Source of the DNA: Isochrysis galbana | Taxonomy: Eukaryota; Haptophyta; Isochrysidales; Isochrysidaceae | DNA length: 64,000 nt | Direction: 5' to 3' | NCBI GenBank assembly: GCA_018136815.1 | Contig: CM030938.1 | Coordinates: 4,731,724-4,795,723, forward strand | Shown here: positions 39,201 to 51,684 of the stretch, one piece after another | How positions within the stretch are numbered: the first letter of the stretch is position 1 | Layout: each line of letters begins with the position of its first letter | Position numbers and translations under genes: made by a program | The notes under the pieces: generated by a model | Databases searched by the model: none | The model's input: the letters and a program-made list of their open reading frames with translations, nothing else | Told to the model about the DNA's origin: nothing

Positions 39201-41424
39201 CCGTCGAGGGCTAGGCTATGATGGCGTGCCTAACCCCTCTAGTTCAGCAAAGGCATCCCCACGCTCCTCGATACCATTCGTGCCGCAGACGGTGGCCGCC
39301 GCTATCGAGCGAGTGCCCCACGTCGATGAATCTTCTCCGTCCAGGCCAGCCTCCAATCCAACCACCCCGTCACCCGGAGCCGGAACCTCGCTTCCAGTAG
39401 AATCTATCGCGGACACTCCGCCGCCACTCTACCCTCGTCACTGCCTCTATGTCCGCGATCTCGTGGTCTGCCGTGCCGATGGCGACCGCGCAGCTCAAGG
39501 GTTCGTTCTCCCGGACGTTGCCCTCACGGTGAACAGCACCCTGGCTGACACTGGAGCGGGCCCGTCAGTAATCACCACTGCTCTTCTCGATCGACTACCT
39601 GAAGACGCTTGCGTCGAACGCGTATCGGACGCTACCGTCCCCAACCTACATGGGCCGGACGGCCTTCCTCTCATCACTAGGGCCGGGCTAGCCTCGTCTT
39701 CTCCTTGTCCGGTCGCCTCTTCCGTCATTCGTTCGCGGTCATCGAAGGAAACGCGATGCTTCTGCTCGGGAACGATTTTTTGGCCGCCCACTCCGCTACC
39801 ATTTCTCTCGACGCCGCGAGCTCGGAAGGAAGCCTCCGCCTCCGTCCGGCCTCTGGCGATTCAGAAGACTCTTCAAGAGTCCTTTCCGAATGTGTAGTCA
39901 GAGTTTCCACGGCGCCGCCCCCAGTCGCGGACTCCGGCTTCGTCGGAGCTATCTCGATGTCACCCGGTCAGCCGCTGACTGTCGACTTTCTGGAGAGGTC
40001 GACGGGAACACGAGAGACCCCGGGCGGATCGGAGGGTGAGGCTGCTGCTGATGCTAGACAGCCCCTCTATACACCTCTCTTTGAGTCTGCCGACGAGTTT
40101 GCGGCCAAAGCTCCGGCGTCTACCTCGTCCGAATATCTTCTCTACACGGAGCAAGCGGTGACGATTCCTGCCTTCCACCGCGCAACCATCTGGGTCAGGG
40201 TTCCGCTAGCTCTCCGAGATCATTCGGACTGCGCGATGCTAGTCGACCGCCTACCAAATCGCAAGGCTCTCGATTCGTCCCCTCTCGTAATGCCCACGGT
40301 GGTCACGCCCACGGACGATCACCGCATCGCGGTGACGATCGTCCACACCGGAGTCGATGCGCTGACCCTGCCGTCTCTGCATCCGATAGCTTCGCTCCAG
40401 GTGCGTTTCAAGTTGCACCGGGGCTGGACTCCGACTGGAAGCGAGGGGGATGGTGACCCTGTCACCGCGCTGAGCGAGGAGCAACGAGCTCTACTCGACT
40501 CAGCCACCATCGATCCGGACCGGCTTCTTTCCGACGATCAACGAGAAGAAGTACGCCAACTCTTGGCCCGGCGCATCAAAGCTTTCGCGTTGCACCCGGG
40601 GGCTCCAAACCATACGCACGTTCTCGAGGTGGAGTTGCCACTCAACCCCGGCGCTGTTCCTCACCGGCACGCTCCGTCTAGAGTGGGCCGCGCAGGCGAG
40701 CTCATCATAGAAGAGGAGGTAGCCAAGATGGAAGCCGCTGGCATTATTCGCAAGTCAAATTCGGCTTGGGCTTCCCGAGTAGTCCTGGTCAGCAAGAAAG
40801 ATGGCTCCGTTCGATTCTGCGTGGACTACCGCGACACGAACGCCAAGCTACGCGTCGAGGATAGCCCTCTACCCCTCATTGTAGAGGCTATTGATAGGCT
40901 AGCGTCCGGCCAAGGGCCGCTCAGTTCTCTCTTCTTATGTACTCTCGATTTAGCCTCTGGTTTTTGGGGCATCCCGATCAAAGAATCGCACAAACATATC
41001 ACCGCTTTCACTACCCACCGCGGCAAATACGAGTTCAACTTTCTACCGTTCGGCATCCAATCAGGTCCCTCCTACATGTGCCGCTTGATGGACATCGTTC
41101 TCGGTGCGCTAGCGTGGGAGATCTGCATGCCTTACCTCGATGATGTGGGCATCTGGTCAACGGGCGTGGGTCCTTCCGAAGAGGCCAGGGCACAGGCTTC
41201 GTTCGAGCAAATGCTTCACCGGCTAGACCTCGTTCTCGAACGGCTAGAGTGGGCCGGCCTGACCTGCAAGATGTCCAAGTGTGTCTTCTTTGCCACCTCT
41301 ACGGAGTACCTCGGTCACGTTGTCTCGAGGGAAGGTCTCAAGATGGACCCGAAGAAGGTCGCAGCTGTCGCCGACATCGACCCGTCATCCATCAACTCCT
41401 TGGAAGCGGTTCGATCTTTCCTCG
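36259..41424 (+). pseudogene. pol: Pol of copy 2, first assembled version (methyltransferase to RT), one frameshift, cut by gap
   Basis: Same domain order as copy 1: linker, methyltransferase-like domain (about 37620-38305; PPC candidate Cys codon 37885-37887), second linker, protease and RT with YLDD near 41133-41144. One G is missing in the GGGG of CACTAGGGG near 39680 compared with copy 1 and with the second assembled version (47080 region), shifting the frame inside the protease. Because the other version of the same sequence is intact there, the lesion is probably a consensus error. The frame ends at the N gap. Confidence 0.85.
37620..38305 (+). other. Methyltransferase-like domain, copy 2
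   Basis: All motifs seen in copy 1 are kept (ExSG, PPC, ENP, QPW...KAT, SRTY). Differences from copy 1 are few and conservative here, whereas the Ser-rich linkers on either side vary more. That is the pattern expected if the domain is constrained, though two copies cannot prove it. Confidence 0.83.
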
Positions 41425-41524
41425 NNNNNNNNNNNNNNNNNNNNNNNNNNNNNNNNNNNNNNNNNNNNNNNNNNNNNNNNNNNNNNNNNNNNNNNNNNNN
41501 NNNNNNNNNNNNNNNNNNNNNNNN
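41425..41524. other. Assembly gap (100 N) joining overlapping contig ends
   Basis: The sequence left of the gap (to 41424, in RT/RNase H) continues naturally at 48826. The sequence right of the gap restarts in gag at the equivalent of 34084. The gap therefore joins contigs that overlap by ~7.3 kb. Confidence 0.9.
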
Positions 41525-44500
41525 GCCTACCGGGACTATGCCCCGCCGTCATCAAAAGGGGTCCTTGATCAAGAGATCACCCCGATCGAGACGGCCGCGG
41601 CGCGTCAGGATGCGGAAATGGCAAGGCTTCAGCGGAGACCAACACCCTAAAGGGGCTGTGGAGCGCCTACATCATCCCTTGCCGCGGCAGAGGCGAGGGA
41701 GGGGCTTCTCCGGGATCAAGTTGAAGCAGGGTTCAAAGCCCTGACTCAGCTACTCCAAGCCCGCCAAGAGCCCGCTTCAAGTCCGTCCATGGATCGGACC
41801 GAGGCGGCTGCGGATTCTGCTAGGCCGGTCAGAGGAACCATCCATGGCGAGCCTCCTGCCCTAGACCCAAAGGGCCACGCCTCTCCGGCTTCTAGGGTTC
41901 CACGGTCGGCGTACCCGACCTCCAAATCGGAACCCCGCCGCCAGGATCAGAGCCCTTACCGGGGCCCGACCCCGATGGTGCCGTTCCGCCACCCTCGCGA
42001 CCCCTGCCTTGCGGTGGGGATGGATGAGCGAGAGGCAGTTGTAAGCGAGTGGAAAATCTCCTCGCCCTGCCCTCACGCGATCTGGCCGCCCTTTACCGCG
42101 ACTCCGACGAGCATGAGCTCATCCACACCATTTTGAGAGCAACCTCTCCCTGGCGGGCAACGTTTGGCATTGCCGAATTTTCATGGAGGAGGACCACTTG
42201 CTCAAATGGGTGCGTAGCCGCTTCTCAGCAGAGGCAAACCCTTCACCATCAGGTCAGGATGGGCAAAGAGCTTTCGGAGCTCCGCTCCAAAGGCCCTCGC
42301 CTCCGATAACGTTCAAACCGCGGCGACAGCCTGGAACGAATTTCGGTTAACTCTCATCAAGCGTTGGAGCGGGCACTAGCGCTCGGCTGCGATCATCGCG
42401 AAATATTTACCTCCCTCCTCGCGGCAGCCGAGCCAATTCCAGCGGCAATTCTCGCATCTTCGCCTTCCTCCTCGATCTAGTGGAGGACCGCGCCCTCGCT
42501 CTCAATCCTGTCCTCGCTGCTGACGTCCTCCTTCGCAAATGCGACGGGACCTTCGCAAACGGGCCGATGGTTTCGCGAAAGACTCGGCGTCGATGGAGTG
42601 GGACCGCATGAGGAGCGCGAGGCGGCGCTGATCTATGTGAGCTCAGCAAGAATTTGGTTCGCGCCTACATCCGCAAGCTTGCGATTCCGCGGTCGACTCC
42701 ACCAACGTTGGGATCATCCAAACATGGCCCATGAGATCAACCAAGGTTCGAGGAAATCATTCGGAATGATAAGGTTGATCCTCAGCGCGGCGTCGACAAT
42801 GCGATTAAATTTGCGGAGGTGCTCGCGGAGACTCGTTTCCGGTAGAGAACCACGAGCTAGGTCGGTCGGCGCTCTCGTGTGTCAATCTCTGCCAACGGTA
42901 CCTCAGCCCTTACGAACAGGCCCGGGTGAAGCGTCATCAATCCCGGACCTCGACGAAGCAAACTGTGGCTAGCGTACGCTCTAAGGCTTCAGGCGAGGCA
43001 AAGAGCGATGCTTCCCCGTCCCAGAAGACCGCTTCGACCACGGACATGGTCGCCGCCGTGCAGGCAGCCGTCCAAGCACCTGGCTGAAGCTCTTCGCGGA
43101 CAGGACACTCGCCTGCTTCGAAGCCTGACTACCGGGCTGCTGCACCGCCGGCAAGTTACCACTCCAACTCACCGTTGCCAGCTATACTGACCGATCCACC
43201 CGGTCGAAAGGGAGGCTCCTCTCGGCCGCCCAGCCGTCGCTGCGATCCGCCGGCGAACGGCCAAGGCTACCGCCTGATTTGGGCGTATCCCGGTGGACGC
43301 CCGAGCTTTGGAATCGGGCCCGAGCCCGCTTCTGGGCCGTAGCAGGCTATGCCAAACACCCAAGGGTCTCGGCGGCGTTAGCGAAGTGCCGACCGGCCGA
43401 TAATTCAATGGAAATTCCACGGACGGACGATATCAATAGGGGAATCACCGAATGGACGAACGAAAACGGCTGTGCCTTCTGCGCTTTCCGACCTCACGCT
43501 CCTCCTGGCACTCCAGCCAGCGAAGCCTGGAAATATGGCACGGGAGACGGTGCTCACAACCCGTCATCTGTCAGCCATATATCCGCTTTCTGTGTGAGGC
43601 TGGCTGCGGAGAGTGCGGATCGGACGAGCACATTCATAAGCTTCTTCGCTCTATGGTCCGGGTTAAGCCTCAGTAGGGTCCGGCGGGGTCCCCGTCCTTC
43701 AAACCCTGGCGGAGAACATCGCGGGCGTGGCCCGAACGCCACCACCACCATCCCGATCCGATCCCTACGCCGCTTGGGGAGAAGAGCTGTCGACGCGCGA
43801 TTCTCCCCTGTCTCTAGCTCTATTCAGTCCTCGACGGTGGGAGCCGCCTCGCCGGCTGAAGCCCCCGCCGAACGGCTATCTCGGAAGCCGGAGTCGACAC
43901 TTGACCCGGGCTCCTGGAAACAGGTTTGCCCCGGAGATAGTCGCGACCCGACTCTCCGAAATTCGTGTACGTCTACAAGTTCTTCTATTACTCCGCACGC
44001 TATTAGGATGTTAGGGGCCGATTCTCGCTCGCTGCCCCTCTTGGAATCTATTTCTACGGATACTATGCTGTCTTCGGTTTCTTCTAATTCTCCTAGGTCT
44101 TTCGACGCATCTTCATCCCTGGATTCACCCCCCGACGGCCCTGCCCAAGGGGGTGGGCTAGGTAGATTCGACGCGTCTTCGGTCTCTTCGTTTCGTAAAC
44201 AATCGGTTGTGAAGCCCTCGAGGGCTGTCGACTCGGTATCATCTTCTGCTCTAGGTTCTATGGATAGGTCCGACGTGGCCGCTGCCGCGTCCGAAAACGT
44301 TGTTGCTGCTTTACCTGTTTCTGCTCTTTCCCGGCGGACCCCACTAGAGACCTCTCTCCCAAGGCCATAGCCGGAGCCGCTCTGCGGACAAATTGTCGTT
44401 GTCTACCGTAGGTTCTCGTGCAGTGGAGGCGGAGACTAGTTCCTTCTCCTCACCTCTCTCCCCGGTTCGTTATATTTCTCCGTCATCGTGTTCATTCTCT

Positions 44501-47500
44501 CGTCTCGAAGTTGCACCTGTTCTCGTTTCCGACCTGGTTCCCGACCCGGAAGGGTCGGCTTCCGGAGTCAATGAAGTTGAAGGTTCCAAGGGAGCTGCGG
44601 CTTTCCGCGCTCACGCCGTGGCCACCCCAGACTCGGGAGACGCAGGGGCCGTCGATTACGATCTCTCGTCGCGCCCCACACGGACGCCGGCGTCTCCTCT
44701 TCTCTCGGCTCTCCGGAGGATCCCCGTTCCAGGATCGCCCGCCGGGCCAACCCCTTCAGGTCTAGCCCACCGAAACTTCAGGCGACGACCCCCTCCCCCT
44801 GAATTCTACTGCCGAGGCCATCCACCGGATCGCCGTGGTTGGTTGTTCCTCGGCCGCCAAGTCTACTGAAGCTGCCCGCGCCCCTACCCGCGAGCTCCAA
44901 ATGTTAGCCGCCTCCCGTGCCCGGGCTAGCGGTTCCTCCGTCATCTTGCCCCGCCATCTCGCCGAAGCTGCTCTAGCCTTGCGGCGGCCGCACGCGAGCA
45001 CTCATTCATCACCCTCTGCCGTACTGCCGACGCATTTTGACGAGCTTTGCGCTGAGTTAGCGGCGATCCACGACGCCGTTACGCTCGACGCGGCCGAGGG
45101 GATTCCTCCACCCCGCGTTCTAGTCGTCGGTGAAGCTAGCGGGTCGTGTCTTCGATGTTCCTACTCGCCGGAGCGCACGTCGCGACGTGCGATCTACGAC
45201 CGTCGGAGATCGACTACATTCCCCACTTCTGCGGAGATGCTCTTCACATTCAAAACCTCGGTTGGGACCTCGTGGTCGCGCATCCGCCGTGCACGTATTT
45301 GTCGGCGGTGAGTTGCCAGTGGCTCGATCGGGAACCGGGACGTCGCCAGGCTCTCGAATCCGCCGCTAGAGTCTTCCTCGCCATGGCAAGCGCCGACGCG
45401 CCTTTCGTTGCCGTCGAAAATCCTCGAATGCACGCGGAAGCCTCCGCCTTAGTCGGGGGTTGCGACCGCGGCAGTTTGTGCAGCCGTGGCAGCACGGCAC
45501 GGCCATCAAAAAGCAACTGGCCTGTACCTGACGGCTTCACTCCCGTCCTTGCAGCCTTCGAAGATTGTCGAGGGACGTCTATCTGCTATGGCGGATCTAT
45601 CGCCGTCGCCCCACCGTGGCGCCCTTCGCAGCCGCACCTATGTGGGCATTGCCGGTGCAATGGCGGCCCAGTGGATGCCGGTCTTGCGCCGTTATGCGCG
45701 CGAAGCCAAGGCGTCGCGTTCGCTCGACTTCACGGTGGACTGGGCAATTTCCCAAGCAGCTGCCAGCTTGAGAGAACGCCCTTCGCTTTGCTCGACCGGT
45801 TTCGAGCTGGCTGAGCCGAGGACGGCTCTGGCTCGCTTCATGGAGGGGAGAGGCGAAGCAGCTTCTAGCTCTCACCTCACGCCTCCCAGCGGTTCGCCAG
45901 TGTCTGATTCGGTTGTCGTGATCCCGGACGCAGGCCCCGTTGCCGATGCTTCTCGCCTGCTTCATCAGGAGGACTCGGAAACAAACGTATCGCAAGACGA
46001 GGCCGAGGCGGAAGGAGACCGCTTCCTGCCGTGGGAGTGGCCCATAAAGGACCGCTCTACAACGCCAGGCCCTCCAAACACGGTGAAGAAGCGCCGCAGC
46101 AAGTGGCAGGTCTTCGATCGTGATGTAATTTCGGGGTCCATCGGTGGCAGGATGTCACGCCTTCCATCGCCCAAGAAATCGCTGAGCAAGCGGCAGCTGC
46201 GGAGCCGTCGGAACCTTCCATCTTGTCTCGACTGGGCCCCCAAGGCATCAATGCACTATCTCCGAGCGCCTCCTTCACGGCTGGCGACGAGGGAGTGGCC
46301 GAACTGACCAATTCGTTCGTAGCCGAAAGGCCACTCGAAACCTGGGATGTTGGGCCCGACTCGGGAGAAGATGACACGCCCGAGATGCCAGAACACCGGA
46401 GCATGCAGACCCTCAAGACCAAGCCCTCCGACGCCGCCGAAGGAGAGGATACTCCACGGGCACTGTATTGCGATGGGGCTACCGCTAAGGGCCTCAGTGC
46501 GGCCGGATTTTCCGAGTTGTCGAAGCTTCCGAAGACAGACTTGCAGAAGTCCCTGGAGAAGGAATGGTCACGCCAAATGGATCAACCTCGGCATCCGACG
46601 GACCGTCGAGGGCTAGGCTATGATGGCGTGCCTAACCCTCTAGTTCAGCAAAGGCATCCCCACGCTCCTCGATACCATTCGTGCCGCAGACGGTGGCCGC
46701 CGCTATCGAGCGAGTGCCCCACGTCGATGAATCTTCTCCGTCCAGGCCAGCCTCCAATCCAACCACCCCGTCACCCGGAGCCGGAACCTCGCTTCCAGTA
46801 GAATCTATCGCGGACACTCCGCCGCCACTCTACCCTCGTCACTGCCTCTATGTCCGCGATCTCGTGGTCTGCCGTGCCGATGGCGACCGCGCAGCTCAAG
46901 GGTTCGTTCTCCCGGACGTTGCCCTCACGGTGAACAGCACCCTGGCTGACACTGGAGCGGGCCCGTCAGTAATCACCACTGCTCTTCTCGATCGACTACC
47001 TGAAGACGCTTGCGTCGAACGCGTATCGGACGCTACCGTCCCCAACCTACATGGGCCGGACGGCCTTCCTCTCATCACTAGGGGCCGGGCTAGCCTCGTC
47101 TTCTCCTTGTCCGGTCGCCTCTTCCGTCATTCGTTCGCGGTCATCGAAGGAAACGCGATGCTTCTGCTCGGGAACGATTTTTTGGCCGCCCACTCCGCTA
47201 CCATTTCTCTCGACGCCGCGAGCTCGGAAGGAAGCCTCCGCCTCCGTCCGGCCTCTGGCGATTCAGAAGACTCTTCAAGAGTCCTTTCCGAATGTGTAGT
47301 CAGAGTTTCCACGGCGCCGCCCCCAGTCGCGGACTCCGGCTTCGTCGGAGCTATCTCGATGTCACCCGGTCAGCCGCTGACTGTCGACTTTCTGGAGAGG
47401 TCGACGGGAACACGAGAGACCCCGGGCGGATCGGAGGGTGAGGCTGCTGCTGATGCTAGACAGCCCCTCTATACACCTCTCTTTGAGTCTGCCGACGAGT

Positions 47501-47963
47501 TTGCGGCCAAAGCTCCGGCGTCTACCTCGTCCGAATATCTTCTCTACACGGAGCAAGCGGTGACGATTCCTGCCTTCCACCGCGCAACCATCTGGGTCAG
47601 GGTTCCGCTAGCTCTCCGAGATCATTCGGACTGCGCGATGCTAGTCGACCGCCTACCAAATCGCAAGGCTCTCGATTCGTCCCCTCTCGTAATGCCCACG
47701 GTGGTCACGCCCACGGACGATCACCGCATCGCGGTGACGATCGTCCACACCGGAGTCGATGCGCTGACCCTGCCGTCTCTGCATCCGATAGCTTCGCTCC
47801 AGGTGCGTTTCAAGTTGCACCGGGGCTGGACTCCGACTGGAAGCGAGGGGATGGTGACCCTGTCACCGCGCTGAGCGAGGAGCAACGAGCTCTACTCGAC
47901 TCAGCCACCATCGATCCGGACCGGCTTCTTTCCGACGATCAACGAGAAGAAGTACGCCAACTC
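41525..47963 (+). pseudogene. Second assembled version of copy 2 gag-pol, with many single-base deletions
   Basis: Equivalent to 34084-40561. It shares copy 2-specific substitutions with the first version but has about 40 fewer bases net, lost singly and mostly from short homopolymers (for example at the gag UAG, TAGGGG becomes TAGGG at 43674-43679). Losses fade after about 47850. This is how unpolished long-read consensus looks, so the apparent gag/pol fragments are not independent genes. The methyltransferase region here is about 45035-45720. Confidence 0.88.
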
Positions 47964-50900
47964 TTGGCCCGGCGCATCAAAGCTTTCGCGTTGCACCCGG
48001 GGGCTCCAAACCATACGCACGTTCTCGAGGTGGAGTTGCCACTCAACCCCGGCGCTGTTCCTCACCGGCACGCTCCGTCTAGAGTGGGCCGCGCAGGCGA
48101 GCTCATCATAGAAGAGGAGGTAGCCAAGATGGAAGCCGCTGGCATTATTCGCAAGTCAAATTCGGCTTGGGCTTCCCGAGTAGTCCTGGTCAGCAAGAAA
48201 GATGGCTCCGTTCGATTCTGCGTGGACTACCGCGACACGAACGCCAAGCTACGCGTCGAGGATAGCCCTCTACCCCTCATTGTAGAGGCTATTGATAGGC
48301 TAGCGTCCGGCCAAGGGCCGCTCAGTTCTCTCTTCTTATGTACTCTCGATTTAGCCTCTGGTTTTTGGGGCATCCCGATCAAAGAATCGCACAAACATAT
48401 CACCGCTTTCACTACCCACCGCGGCAAATACGAGTTCAACTTTCTACCGTTCGGCATCCAATCAGGTCCCTCCTACATGTGCCGCTTGATGGACATCGTT
48501 CTCGGTGCGCTAGCGTGGGAGATCTGCATGCCTTACCTCGATGATGTGGGCATCTGGTCAACGGGCGTGGGTCCTTCCGAAGAGGCCAGGGCACAGGCTT
48601 CGTTCGAGCAAATGCTTCACCGGCTAGACCTCGTTCTCGAACGGCTAGAGTGGGCCGGCCTGACCTGCAAGATGTCCAAGTGTGTCTTCTTTGCCACCTC
48701 TACGGAGTACCTCGGTCACGTTGTCTCGAGGGAAGGTCTCAAGATGGACCCGAAGAAGGTCGCAGCTGTCGCCGACATCGACCCGTCATCCATCAACTCC
48801 TTGGAAGCGGTTCGATCTTTCCTCGGCCTTTGCTCCTACTATCGTCGATTCATTCGCCAATTCGCCGCTAAGGCTGCTCCTCTCACTGCTCTCACGCGGA
48901 AGGGCTGCGACGTGGCAAAGGAGTCCCAGTCCGAGGAGTGTCGCCGAGCTATCCAAGAGCTCAAGACAGCGATCACCTCGGAGCCCGTCTTGACTCCACC
49001 CAGGGATGATCGGCCCTTCATCGTCAAGACCGATGGGGCTAGCAAGTTGGGTATCGCCGGCATCCTCTCGCAGCTAGGAGACGATAACCGTGAACGAGTC
49101 GTTGGGTACTACGCTCGCAGTCTCACCTCGGCCGAACGCCATTGGACGGTGACCGAGATTGAGCTCTTGGCTGCCCTGGAATCAATCCGAAATTGGCGAC
49201 CCTACCTTTGGGGGCGTCGGTTCAAGTTAGTCGTCGACCACTCCGCGCTGCGATGGCTGCATACCATGAAGGATCAAGTAGCCGGTGGGCCAGCCTCTCG
49301 GCTGACTCGGTGGGCTCTCAAGTTGGCTGAGTACCGGTTCGATGTCGAACATAAACCAGGAGCTGTTCATCAGGATGCTGACGGGCTCTCCCGGCTAGCA
49401 TCCCTGGAGCCGGAACACGAAGATGAACCACTCGCCGGCCCAGCGCCGCTAGCGGTACGTGAGCCTAGCTCAGAGTCTCTAGCCGAGCGTGAACGGTCTC
49501 ATCCGGTGGCTGCCATCACGCGCTCCGTAGCTACGGCGCGAGGGCTTCAAGCTTTGGACCGATCTCGTCGTCGAGCCTCCGATTCCGGGCCCGCCATCCA
49601 GTCCAGTTATTTGGCCCCGGGTACGCCGACTTCCGAAGAGATGAGAGCGGCCCTGGCGGAAGATCCGTTCGTAGAGCCACTCCTAGGCTCAAGAGAGACG
49701 GTCAATCACGAGCCATCAGGCCAAGGGTCGCCTCCGCCGGCCGCCGCCTCGGGCCCCATTGCCGAAGATGATTCGTGTTCCAGTTCTGTCGCTCCCGCTC
49801 CCGCTCAGCAATCCAAGATGTTTCGCCGTTTCGTCGTTCACGATGGGCTCGTCTACTATCGCACCGTCCTTGACTCCACCGACCCGGACTCGCTAGTGCT
49901 CTATGTTCCGCCCTTGTTGCGGTCTCGCTACCTCTTTGCCTACCACGATCGCTCCGGTCACCTTGGAGTTTCTCGTATGTCCGGTCTTCTTCGTACTCGG
50001 GTATACTGGCCTGGCATGTCTTCCGACGTTGCATCCTACATCCGGGAATGCCACGAGTGCACCCTCGCCAAGCCGCTACCTAGGGCTCTAGCGTCGCCCT
50101 CCGGTCTCTCCGTGGGTACCTACCCCTTTGATGTGGTCTACTGCGACGTGCTCTCGCTGGCTCCCACTCACAACTTCGTGCCTGGAGTCTCGGGTTACGA
50201 CAAGCTGGTCGTCTTCATCGACTCGCTCACTCGATGGATTGAGGCTGAGCCGTCGAATGGGGATCCCTCGTCGGAGATGGCCTTGGACATGTTCATCCGC
50301 TTGATTGTGACGCGTTATGGAGTCCCTAGGCAGCTTCGGACCGACGCCGGTTCGAATCTTTGTTCGGTTCTTGTTTCGCGTATTCTGGAGCTCACCGGGA
50401 CTGATTTGTCGAGTACAGAGCCGTACCGACATGAAGGTGTAGGCTTCGTCGAACGCGCTCAGCAAACGCTCATCCGTTTAATGCGCGCCTCGAACGAGGG
50501 TGGCAGCCATTGGGTCGACCATTTGCCGTTCCTACTCCTCTCGTTGAGGGCTTCTTCCGGTCGTGTTACCTCCCGGTCTCCAGCGTCTTTGATCTTTGGG
50601 CGTGAGCTGCGTCTGCCCGCTCAACTTTCTGATCCGAAGTCCGTTTCGCCAACTGCTCTCGAGGCGGCGTCCGCCGACGTTCGCTCGTACGCATCCAGGC
50701 TCAATGCGAGCCTCCGCCTCTCTTGGTCCAGCGCTCTCGAGGCTACACTAGCCGCTCAGGCTGAGTCAGTCCGTGACGCTACCATCAAGTCTCAAAGACC
50801 AGCGCGTTTCGAACCTGGGGATCGCGTCTGCATGCGATTACCAGGCCATGCCAACAAGTTGCAATTCATCTACTCGGGTCCCTACCGCGTCGTAGAGGCT

Positions 50901-51308
50901 CTGTCCGACACTAGGTACCGACTCCGTGATTTGGAGAACCGGTTAGTCAAGGAGGAGGTGCATATCTCGAACCTCCGGCCGTATCATACTTTCGTTGATG
51001 AAGAGCCGCTGGCTGACGACGAGTACATCGTTGAAAAGTTGCTCGATCGTCGTAACCATGGCGATTCCACCGAGTACCTCGTGAAGTGGCGTGGCTATTC
51101 TCTTCGAGAAGCCACCTGGGAGCCTCGTTCCGAGTTGCTCCGTCGTTGTTCTGATTTGCTTGATGATTATGATCGCTCCGTCGAAGAGACTTGTCCAGAA
51201 GATGTTGAGTCCCCGGAAGCAACTTCTTCGTCGGCCAGGGATACTCCTCTTCCTCCCGTTCTCGATGCGCCGTCTTCGCGCACTCGCTCCAGGCTCCACT
51301 CCCGTTGA
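47964..51308 (+). CDS. pol: Pol of copy 2, RT to chromodomain
   Basis: Open frame containing RT (YLDD near 48534-48545), RNase H, integrase (HHCC zinc site, YCD, RTDAGS, GFVERAQ) and chromodomain (EYIVEKLLDRR...YLVKWRGY...TWEP), ending TGA at 51306-51308. It continues the Pol frame; the start given is only where the frame reopens after the last single-base loss (~47850). Enzymatic motifs are all intact and nearly identical to copy 1. Confidence 0.9.
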   Translation: MARRIKAFALHPGAPNHTHVLEVELPLNPGAVPHRHAPSRVGRAGELIIEEEVAKMEAAGIIRKSNSAWASRVVLVSKKDGSVRFCVDYRDTNAKLRVEDSPLPLIVEAIDRLASGQGPLSSLFLCTLDLASGFWGIPIKESHKHITAFTTHRGKYEFNFLPFGIQSGPSYMCRLMDIVLGALAWEICMPYLDDVGIWSTGVGPSEEARAQASFEQMLHRLDLVLERLEWAGLTCKMSKCVFFATSTEYLGHVVSREGLKMDPKKVAAVADIDPSSINSLEAVRSFLGLCSYYRRFIRQFAAKAAPLTALTRKGCDVAKESQSEECRRAIQELKTAITSEPVLTPPRDDRPFIVKTDGASKLGIAGILSQLGDDNRERVVGYYARSLTSAERHWTVTEIELLAALESIRNWRPYLWGRRFKLVVDHSALRWLHTMKDQVAGGPASRLTRWALKLAEYRFDVEHKPGAVHQDADGLSRLASLEPEHEDEPLAGPAPLAVREPSSESLAERERSHPVAAITRSVATARGLQALDRSRRRASDSGPAIQSSYLAPGTPTSEEMRAALAEDPFVEPLLGSRETVNHEPSGQGSPPPAAASGPIAEDDSCSSSVAPAPAQQSKMFRRFVVHDGLVYYRTVLDSTDPDSLVLYVPPLLRSRYLFAYHDRSGHLGVSRMSGLLRTRVYWPGMSSDVASYIRECHECTLAKPLPRALASPSGLSVGTYPFDVVYCDVLSLAPTHNFVPGVSGYDKLVVFIDSLTRWIEAEPSNGDPSSEMALDMFIRLIVTRYGVPRQLRTDAGSNLCSVLVSRILELTGTDLSSTEPYRHEGVGFVERAQQTLIRLMRASNEGGSHWVDHLPFLLLSLRASSGRVTSRSPASLIFGRELRLPAQLSDPKSVSPTALEAASADVRSYASRLNASLRLSWSSALEATLAAQAESVRDATIKSQRPARFEPGDRVCMRLPGHANKLQFIYSGPYRVVEALSDTRYRLRDLENRLVKEEVHISNLRPYHTFVDEEPLADDEYIVEKLLDRRNHGDSTEYLVKWRGYSLREATWEPRSELLRRCSDLLDDYDRSVEETCPEDVESPEATSSSARDTPLPPVLDAPSSRTRSRLHSR

Positions 51309-51684
51309 TCCCATGTCTTGGGTAAGGGACCCGTCCCTCTAGGCTAGCCCCACGCCTCGGCTAGGGCTCCGAGTTCAAGAGCGAATCATGGAGGTGCTGA
51401 ACGCGTGCTGCCTGCGCTCTACACCCGGCGCAACACCCGAGCAAAGCTCCTGTAAAAGGGAGAAGTGGGTGGGGCAGTGCGTACGAAAGAGGCCGCCGCG
51501 TTAAGCCGCCGATTTCGTGCTCGCTTTGGATCCAAAGGGTGTTCTTGTCTCCACGTTTCGCTCGCTATGTTCCGTTGCTTCTTGTTCCGATTCTGACCTC
51601 TGGTCAGCTCAGGTTCCAGGTTCCAGGTCTCTGTTTCCAGGTTCACCGCTCGACATCGGGAGACGTCTCGATCTTAGTCGGGGG
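51309..51684 (+). other. 3' untranslated region and polypurine tract, copy 2
   Basis: Matches 12113-12499 with a small deletion after GAGTTCAA. It carries GATTTCGTGCT (51511-51521), complementary over 11 nt to the post-LTR site at 33676-33686, and ends in a five-G run before the LTR. Confidence 0.8.

Noticed and set aside
41525..47963. A third, degenerate family A copy full of frameshifts
   Set aside because: It shares copy 2-specific substitutions and differs mainly by single-base homopolymer losses beside a scaffold gap, so a false duplication with unpolished consensus is the simpler reading.
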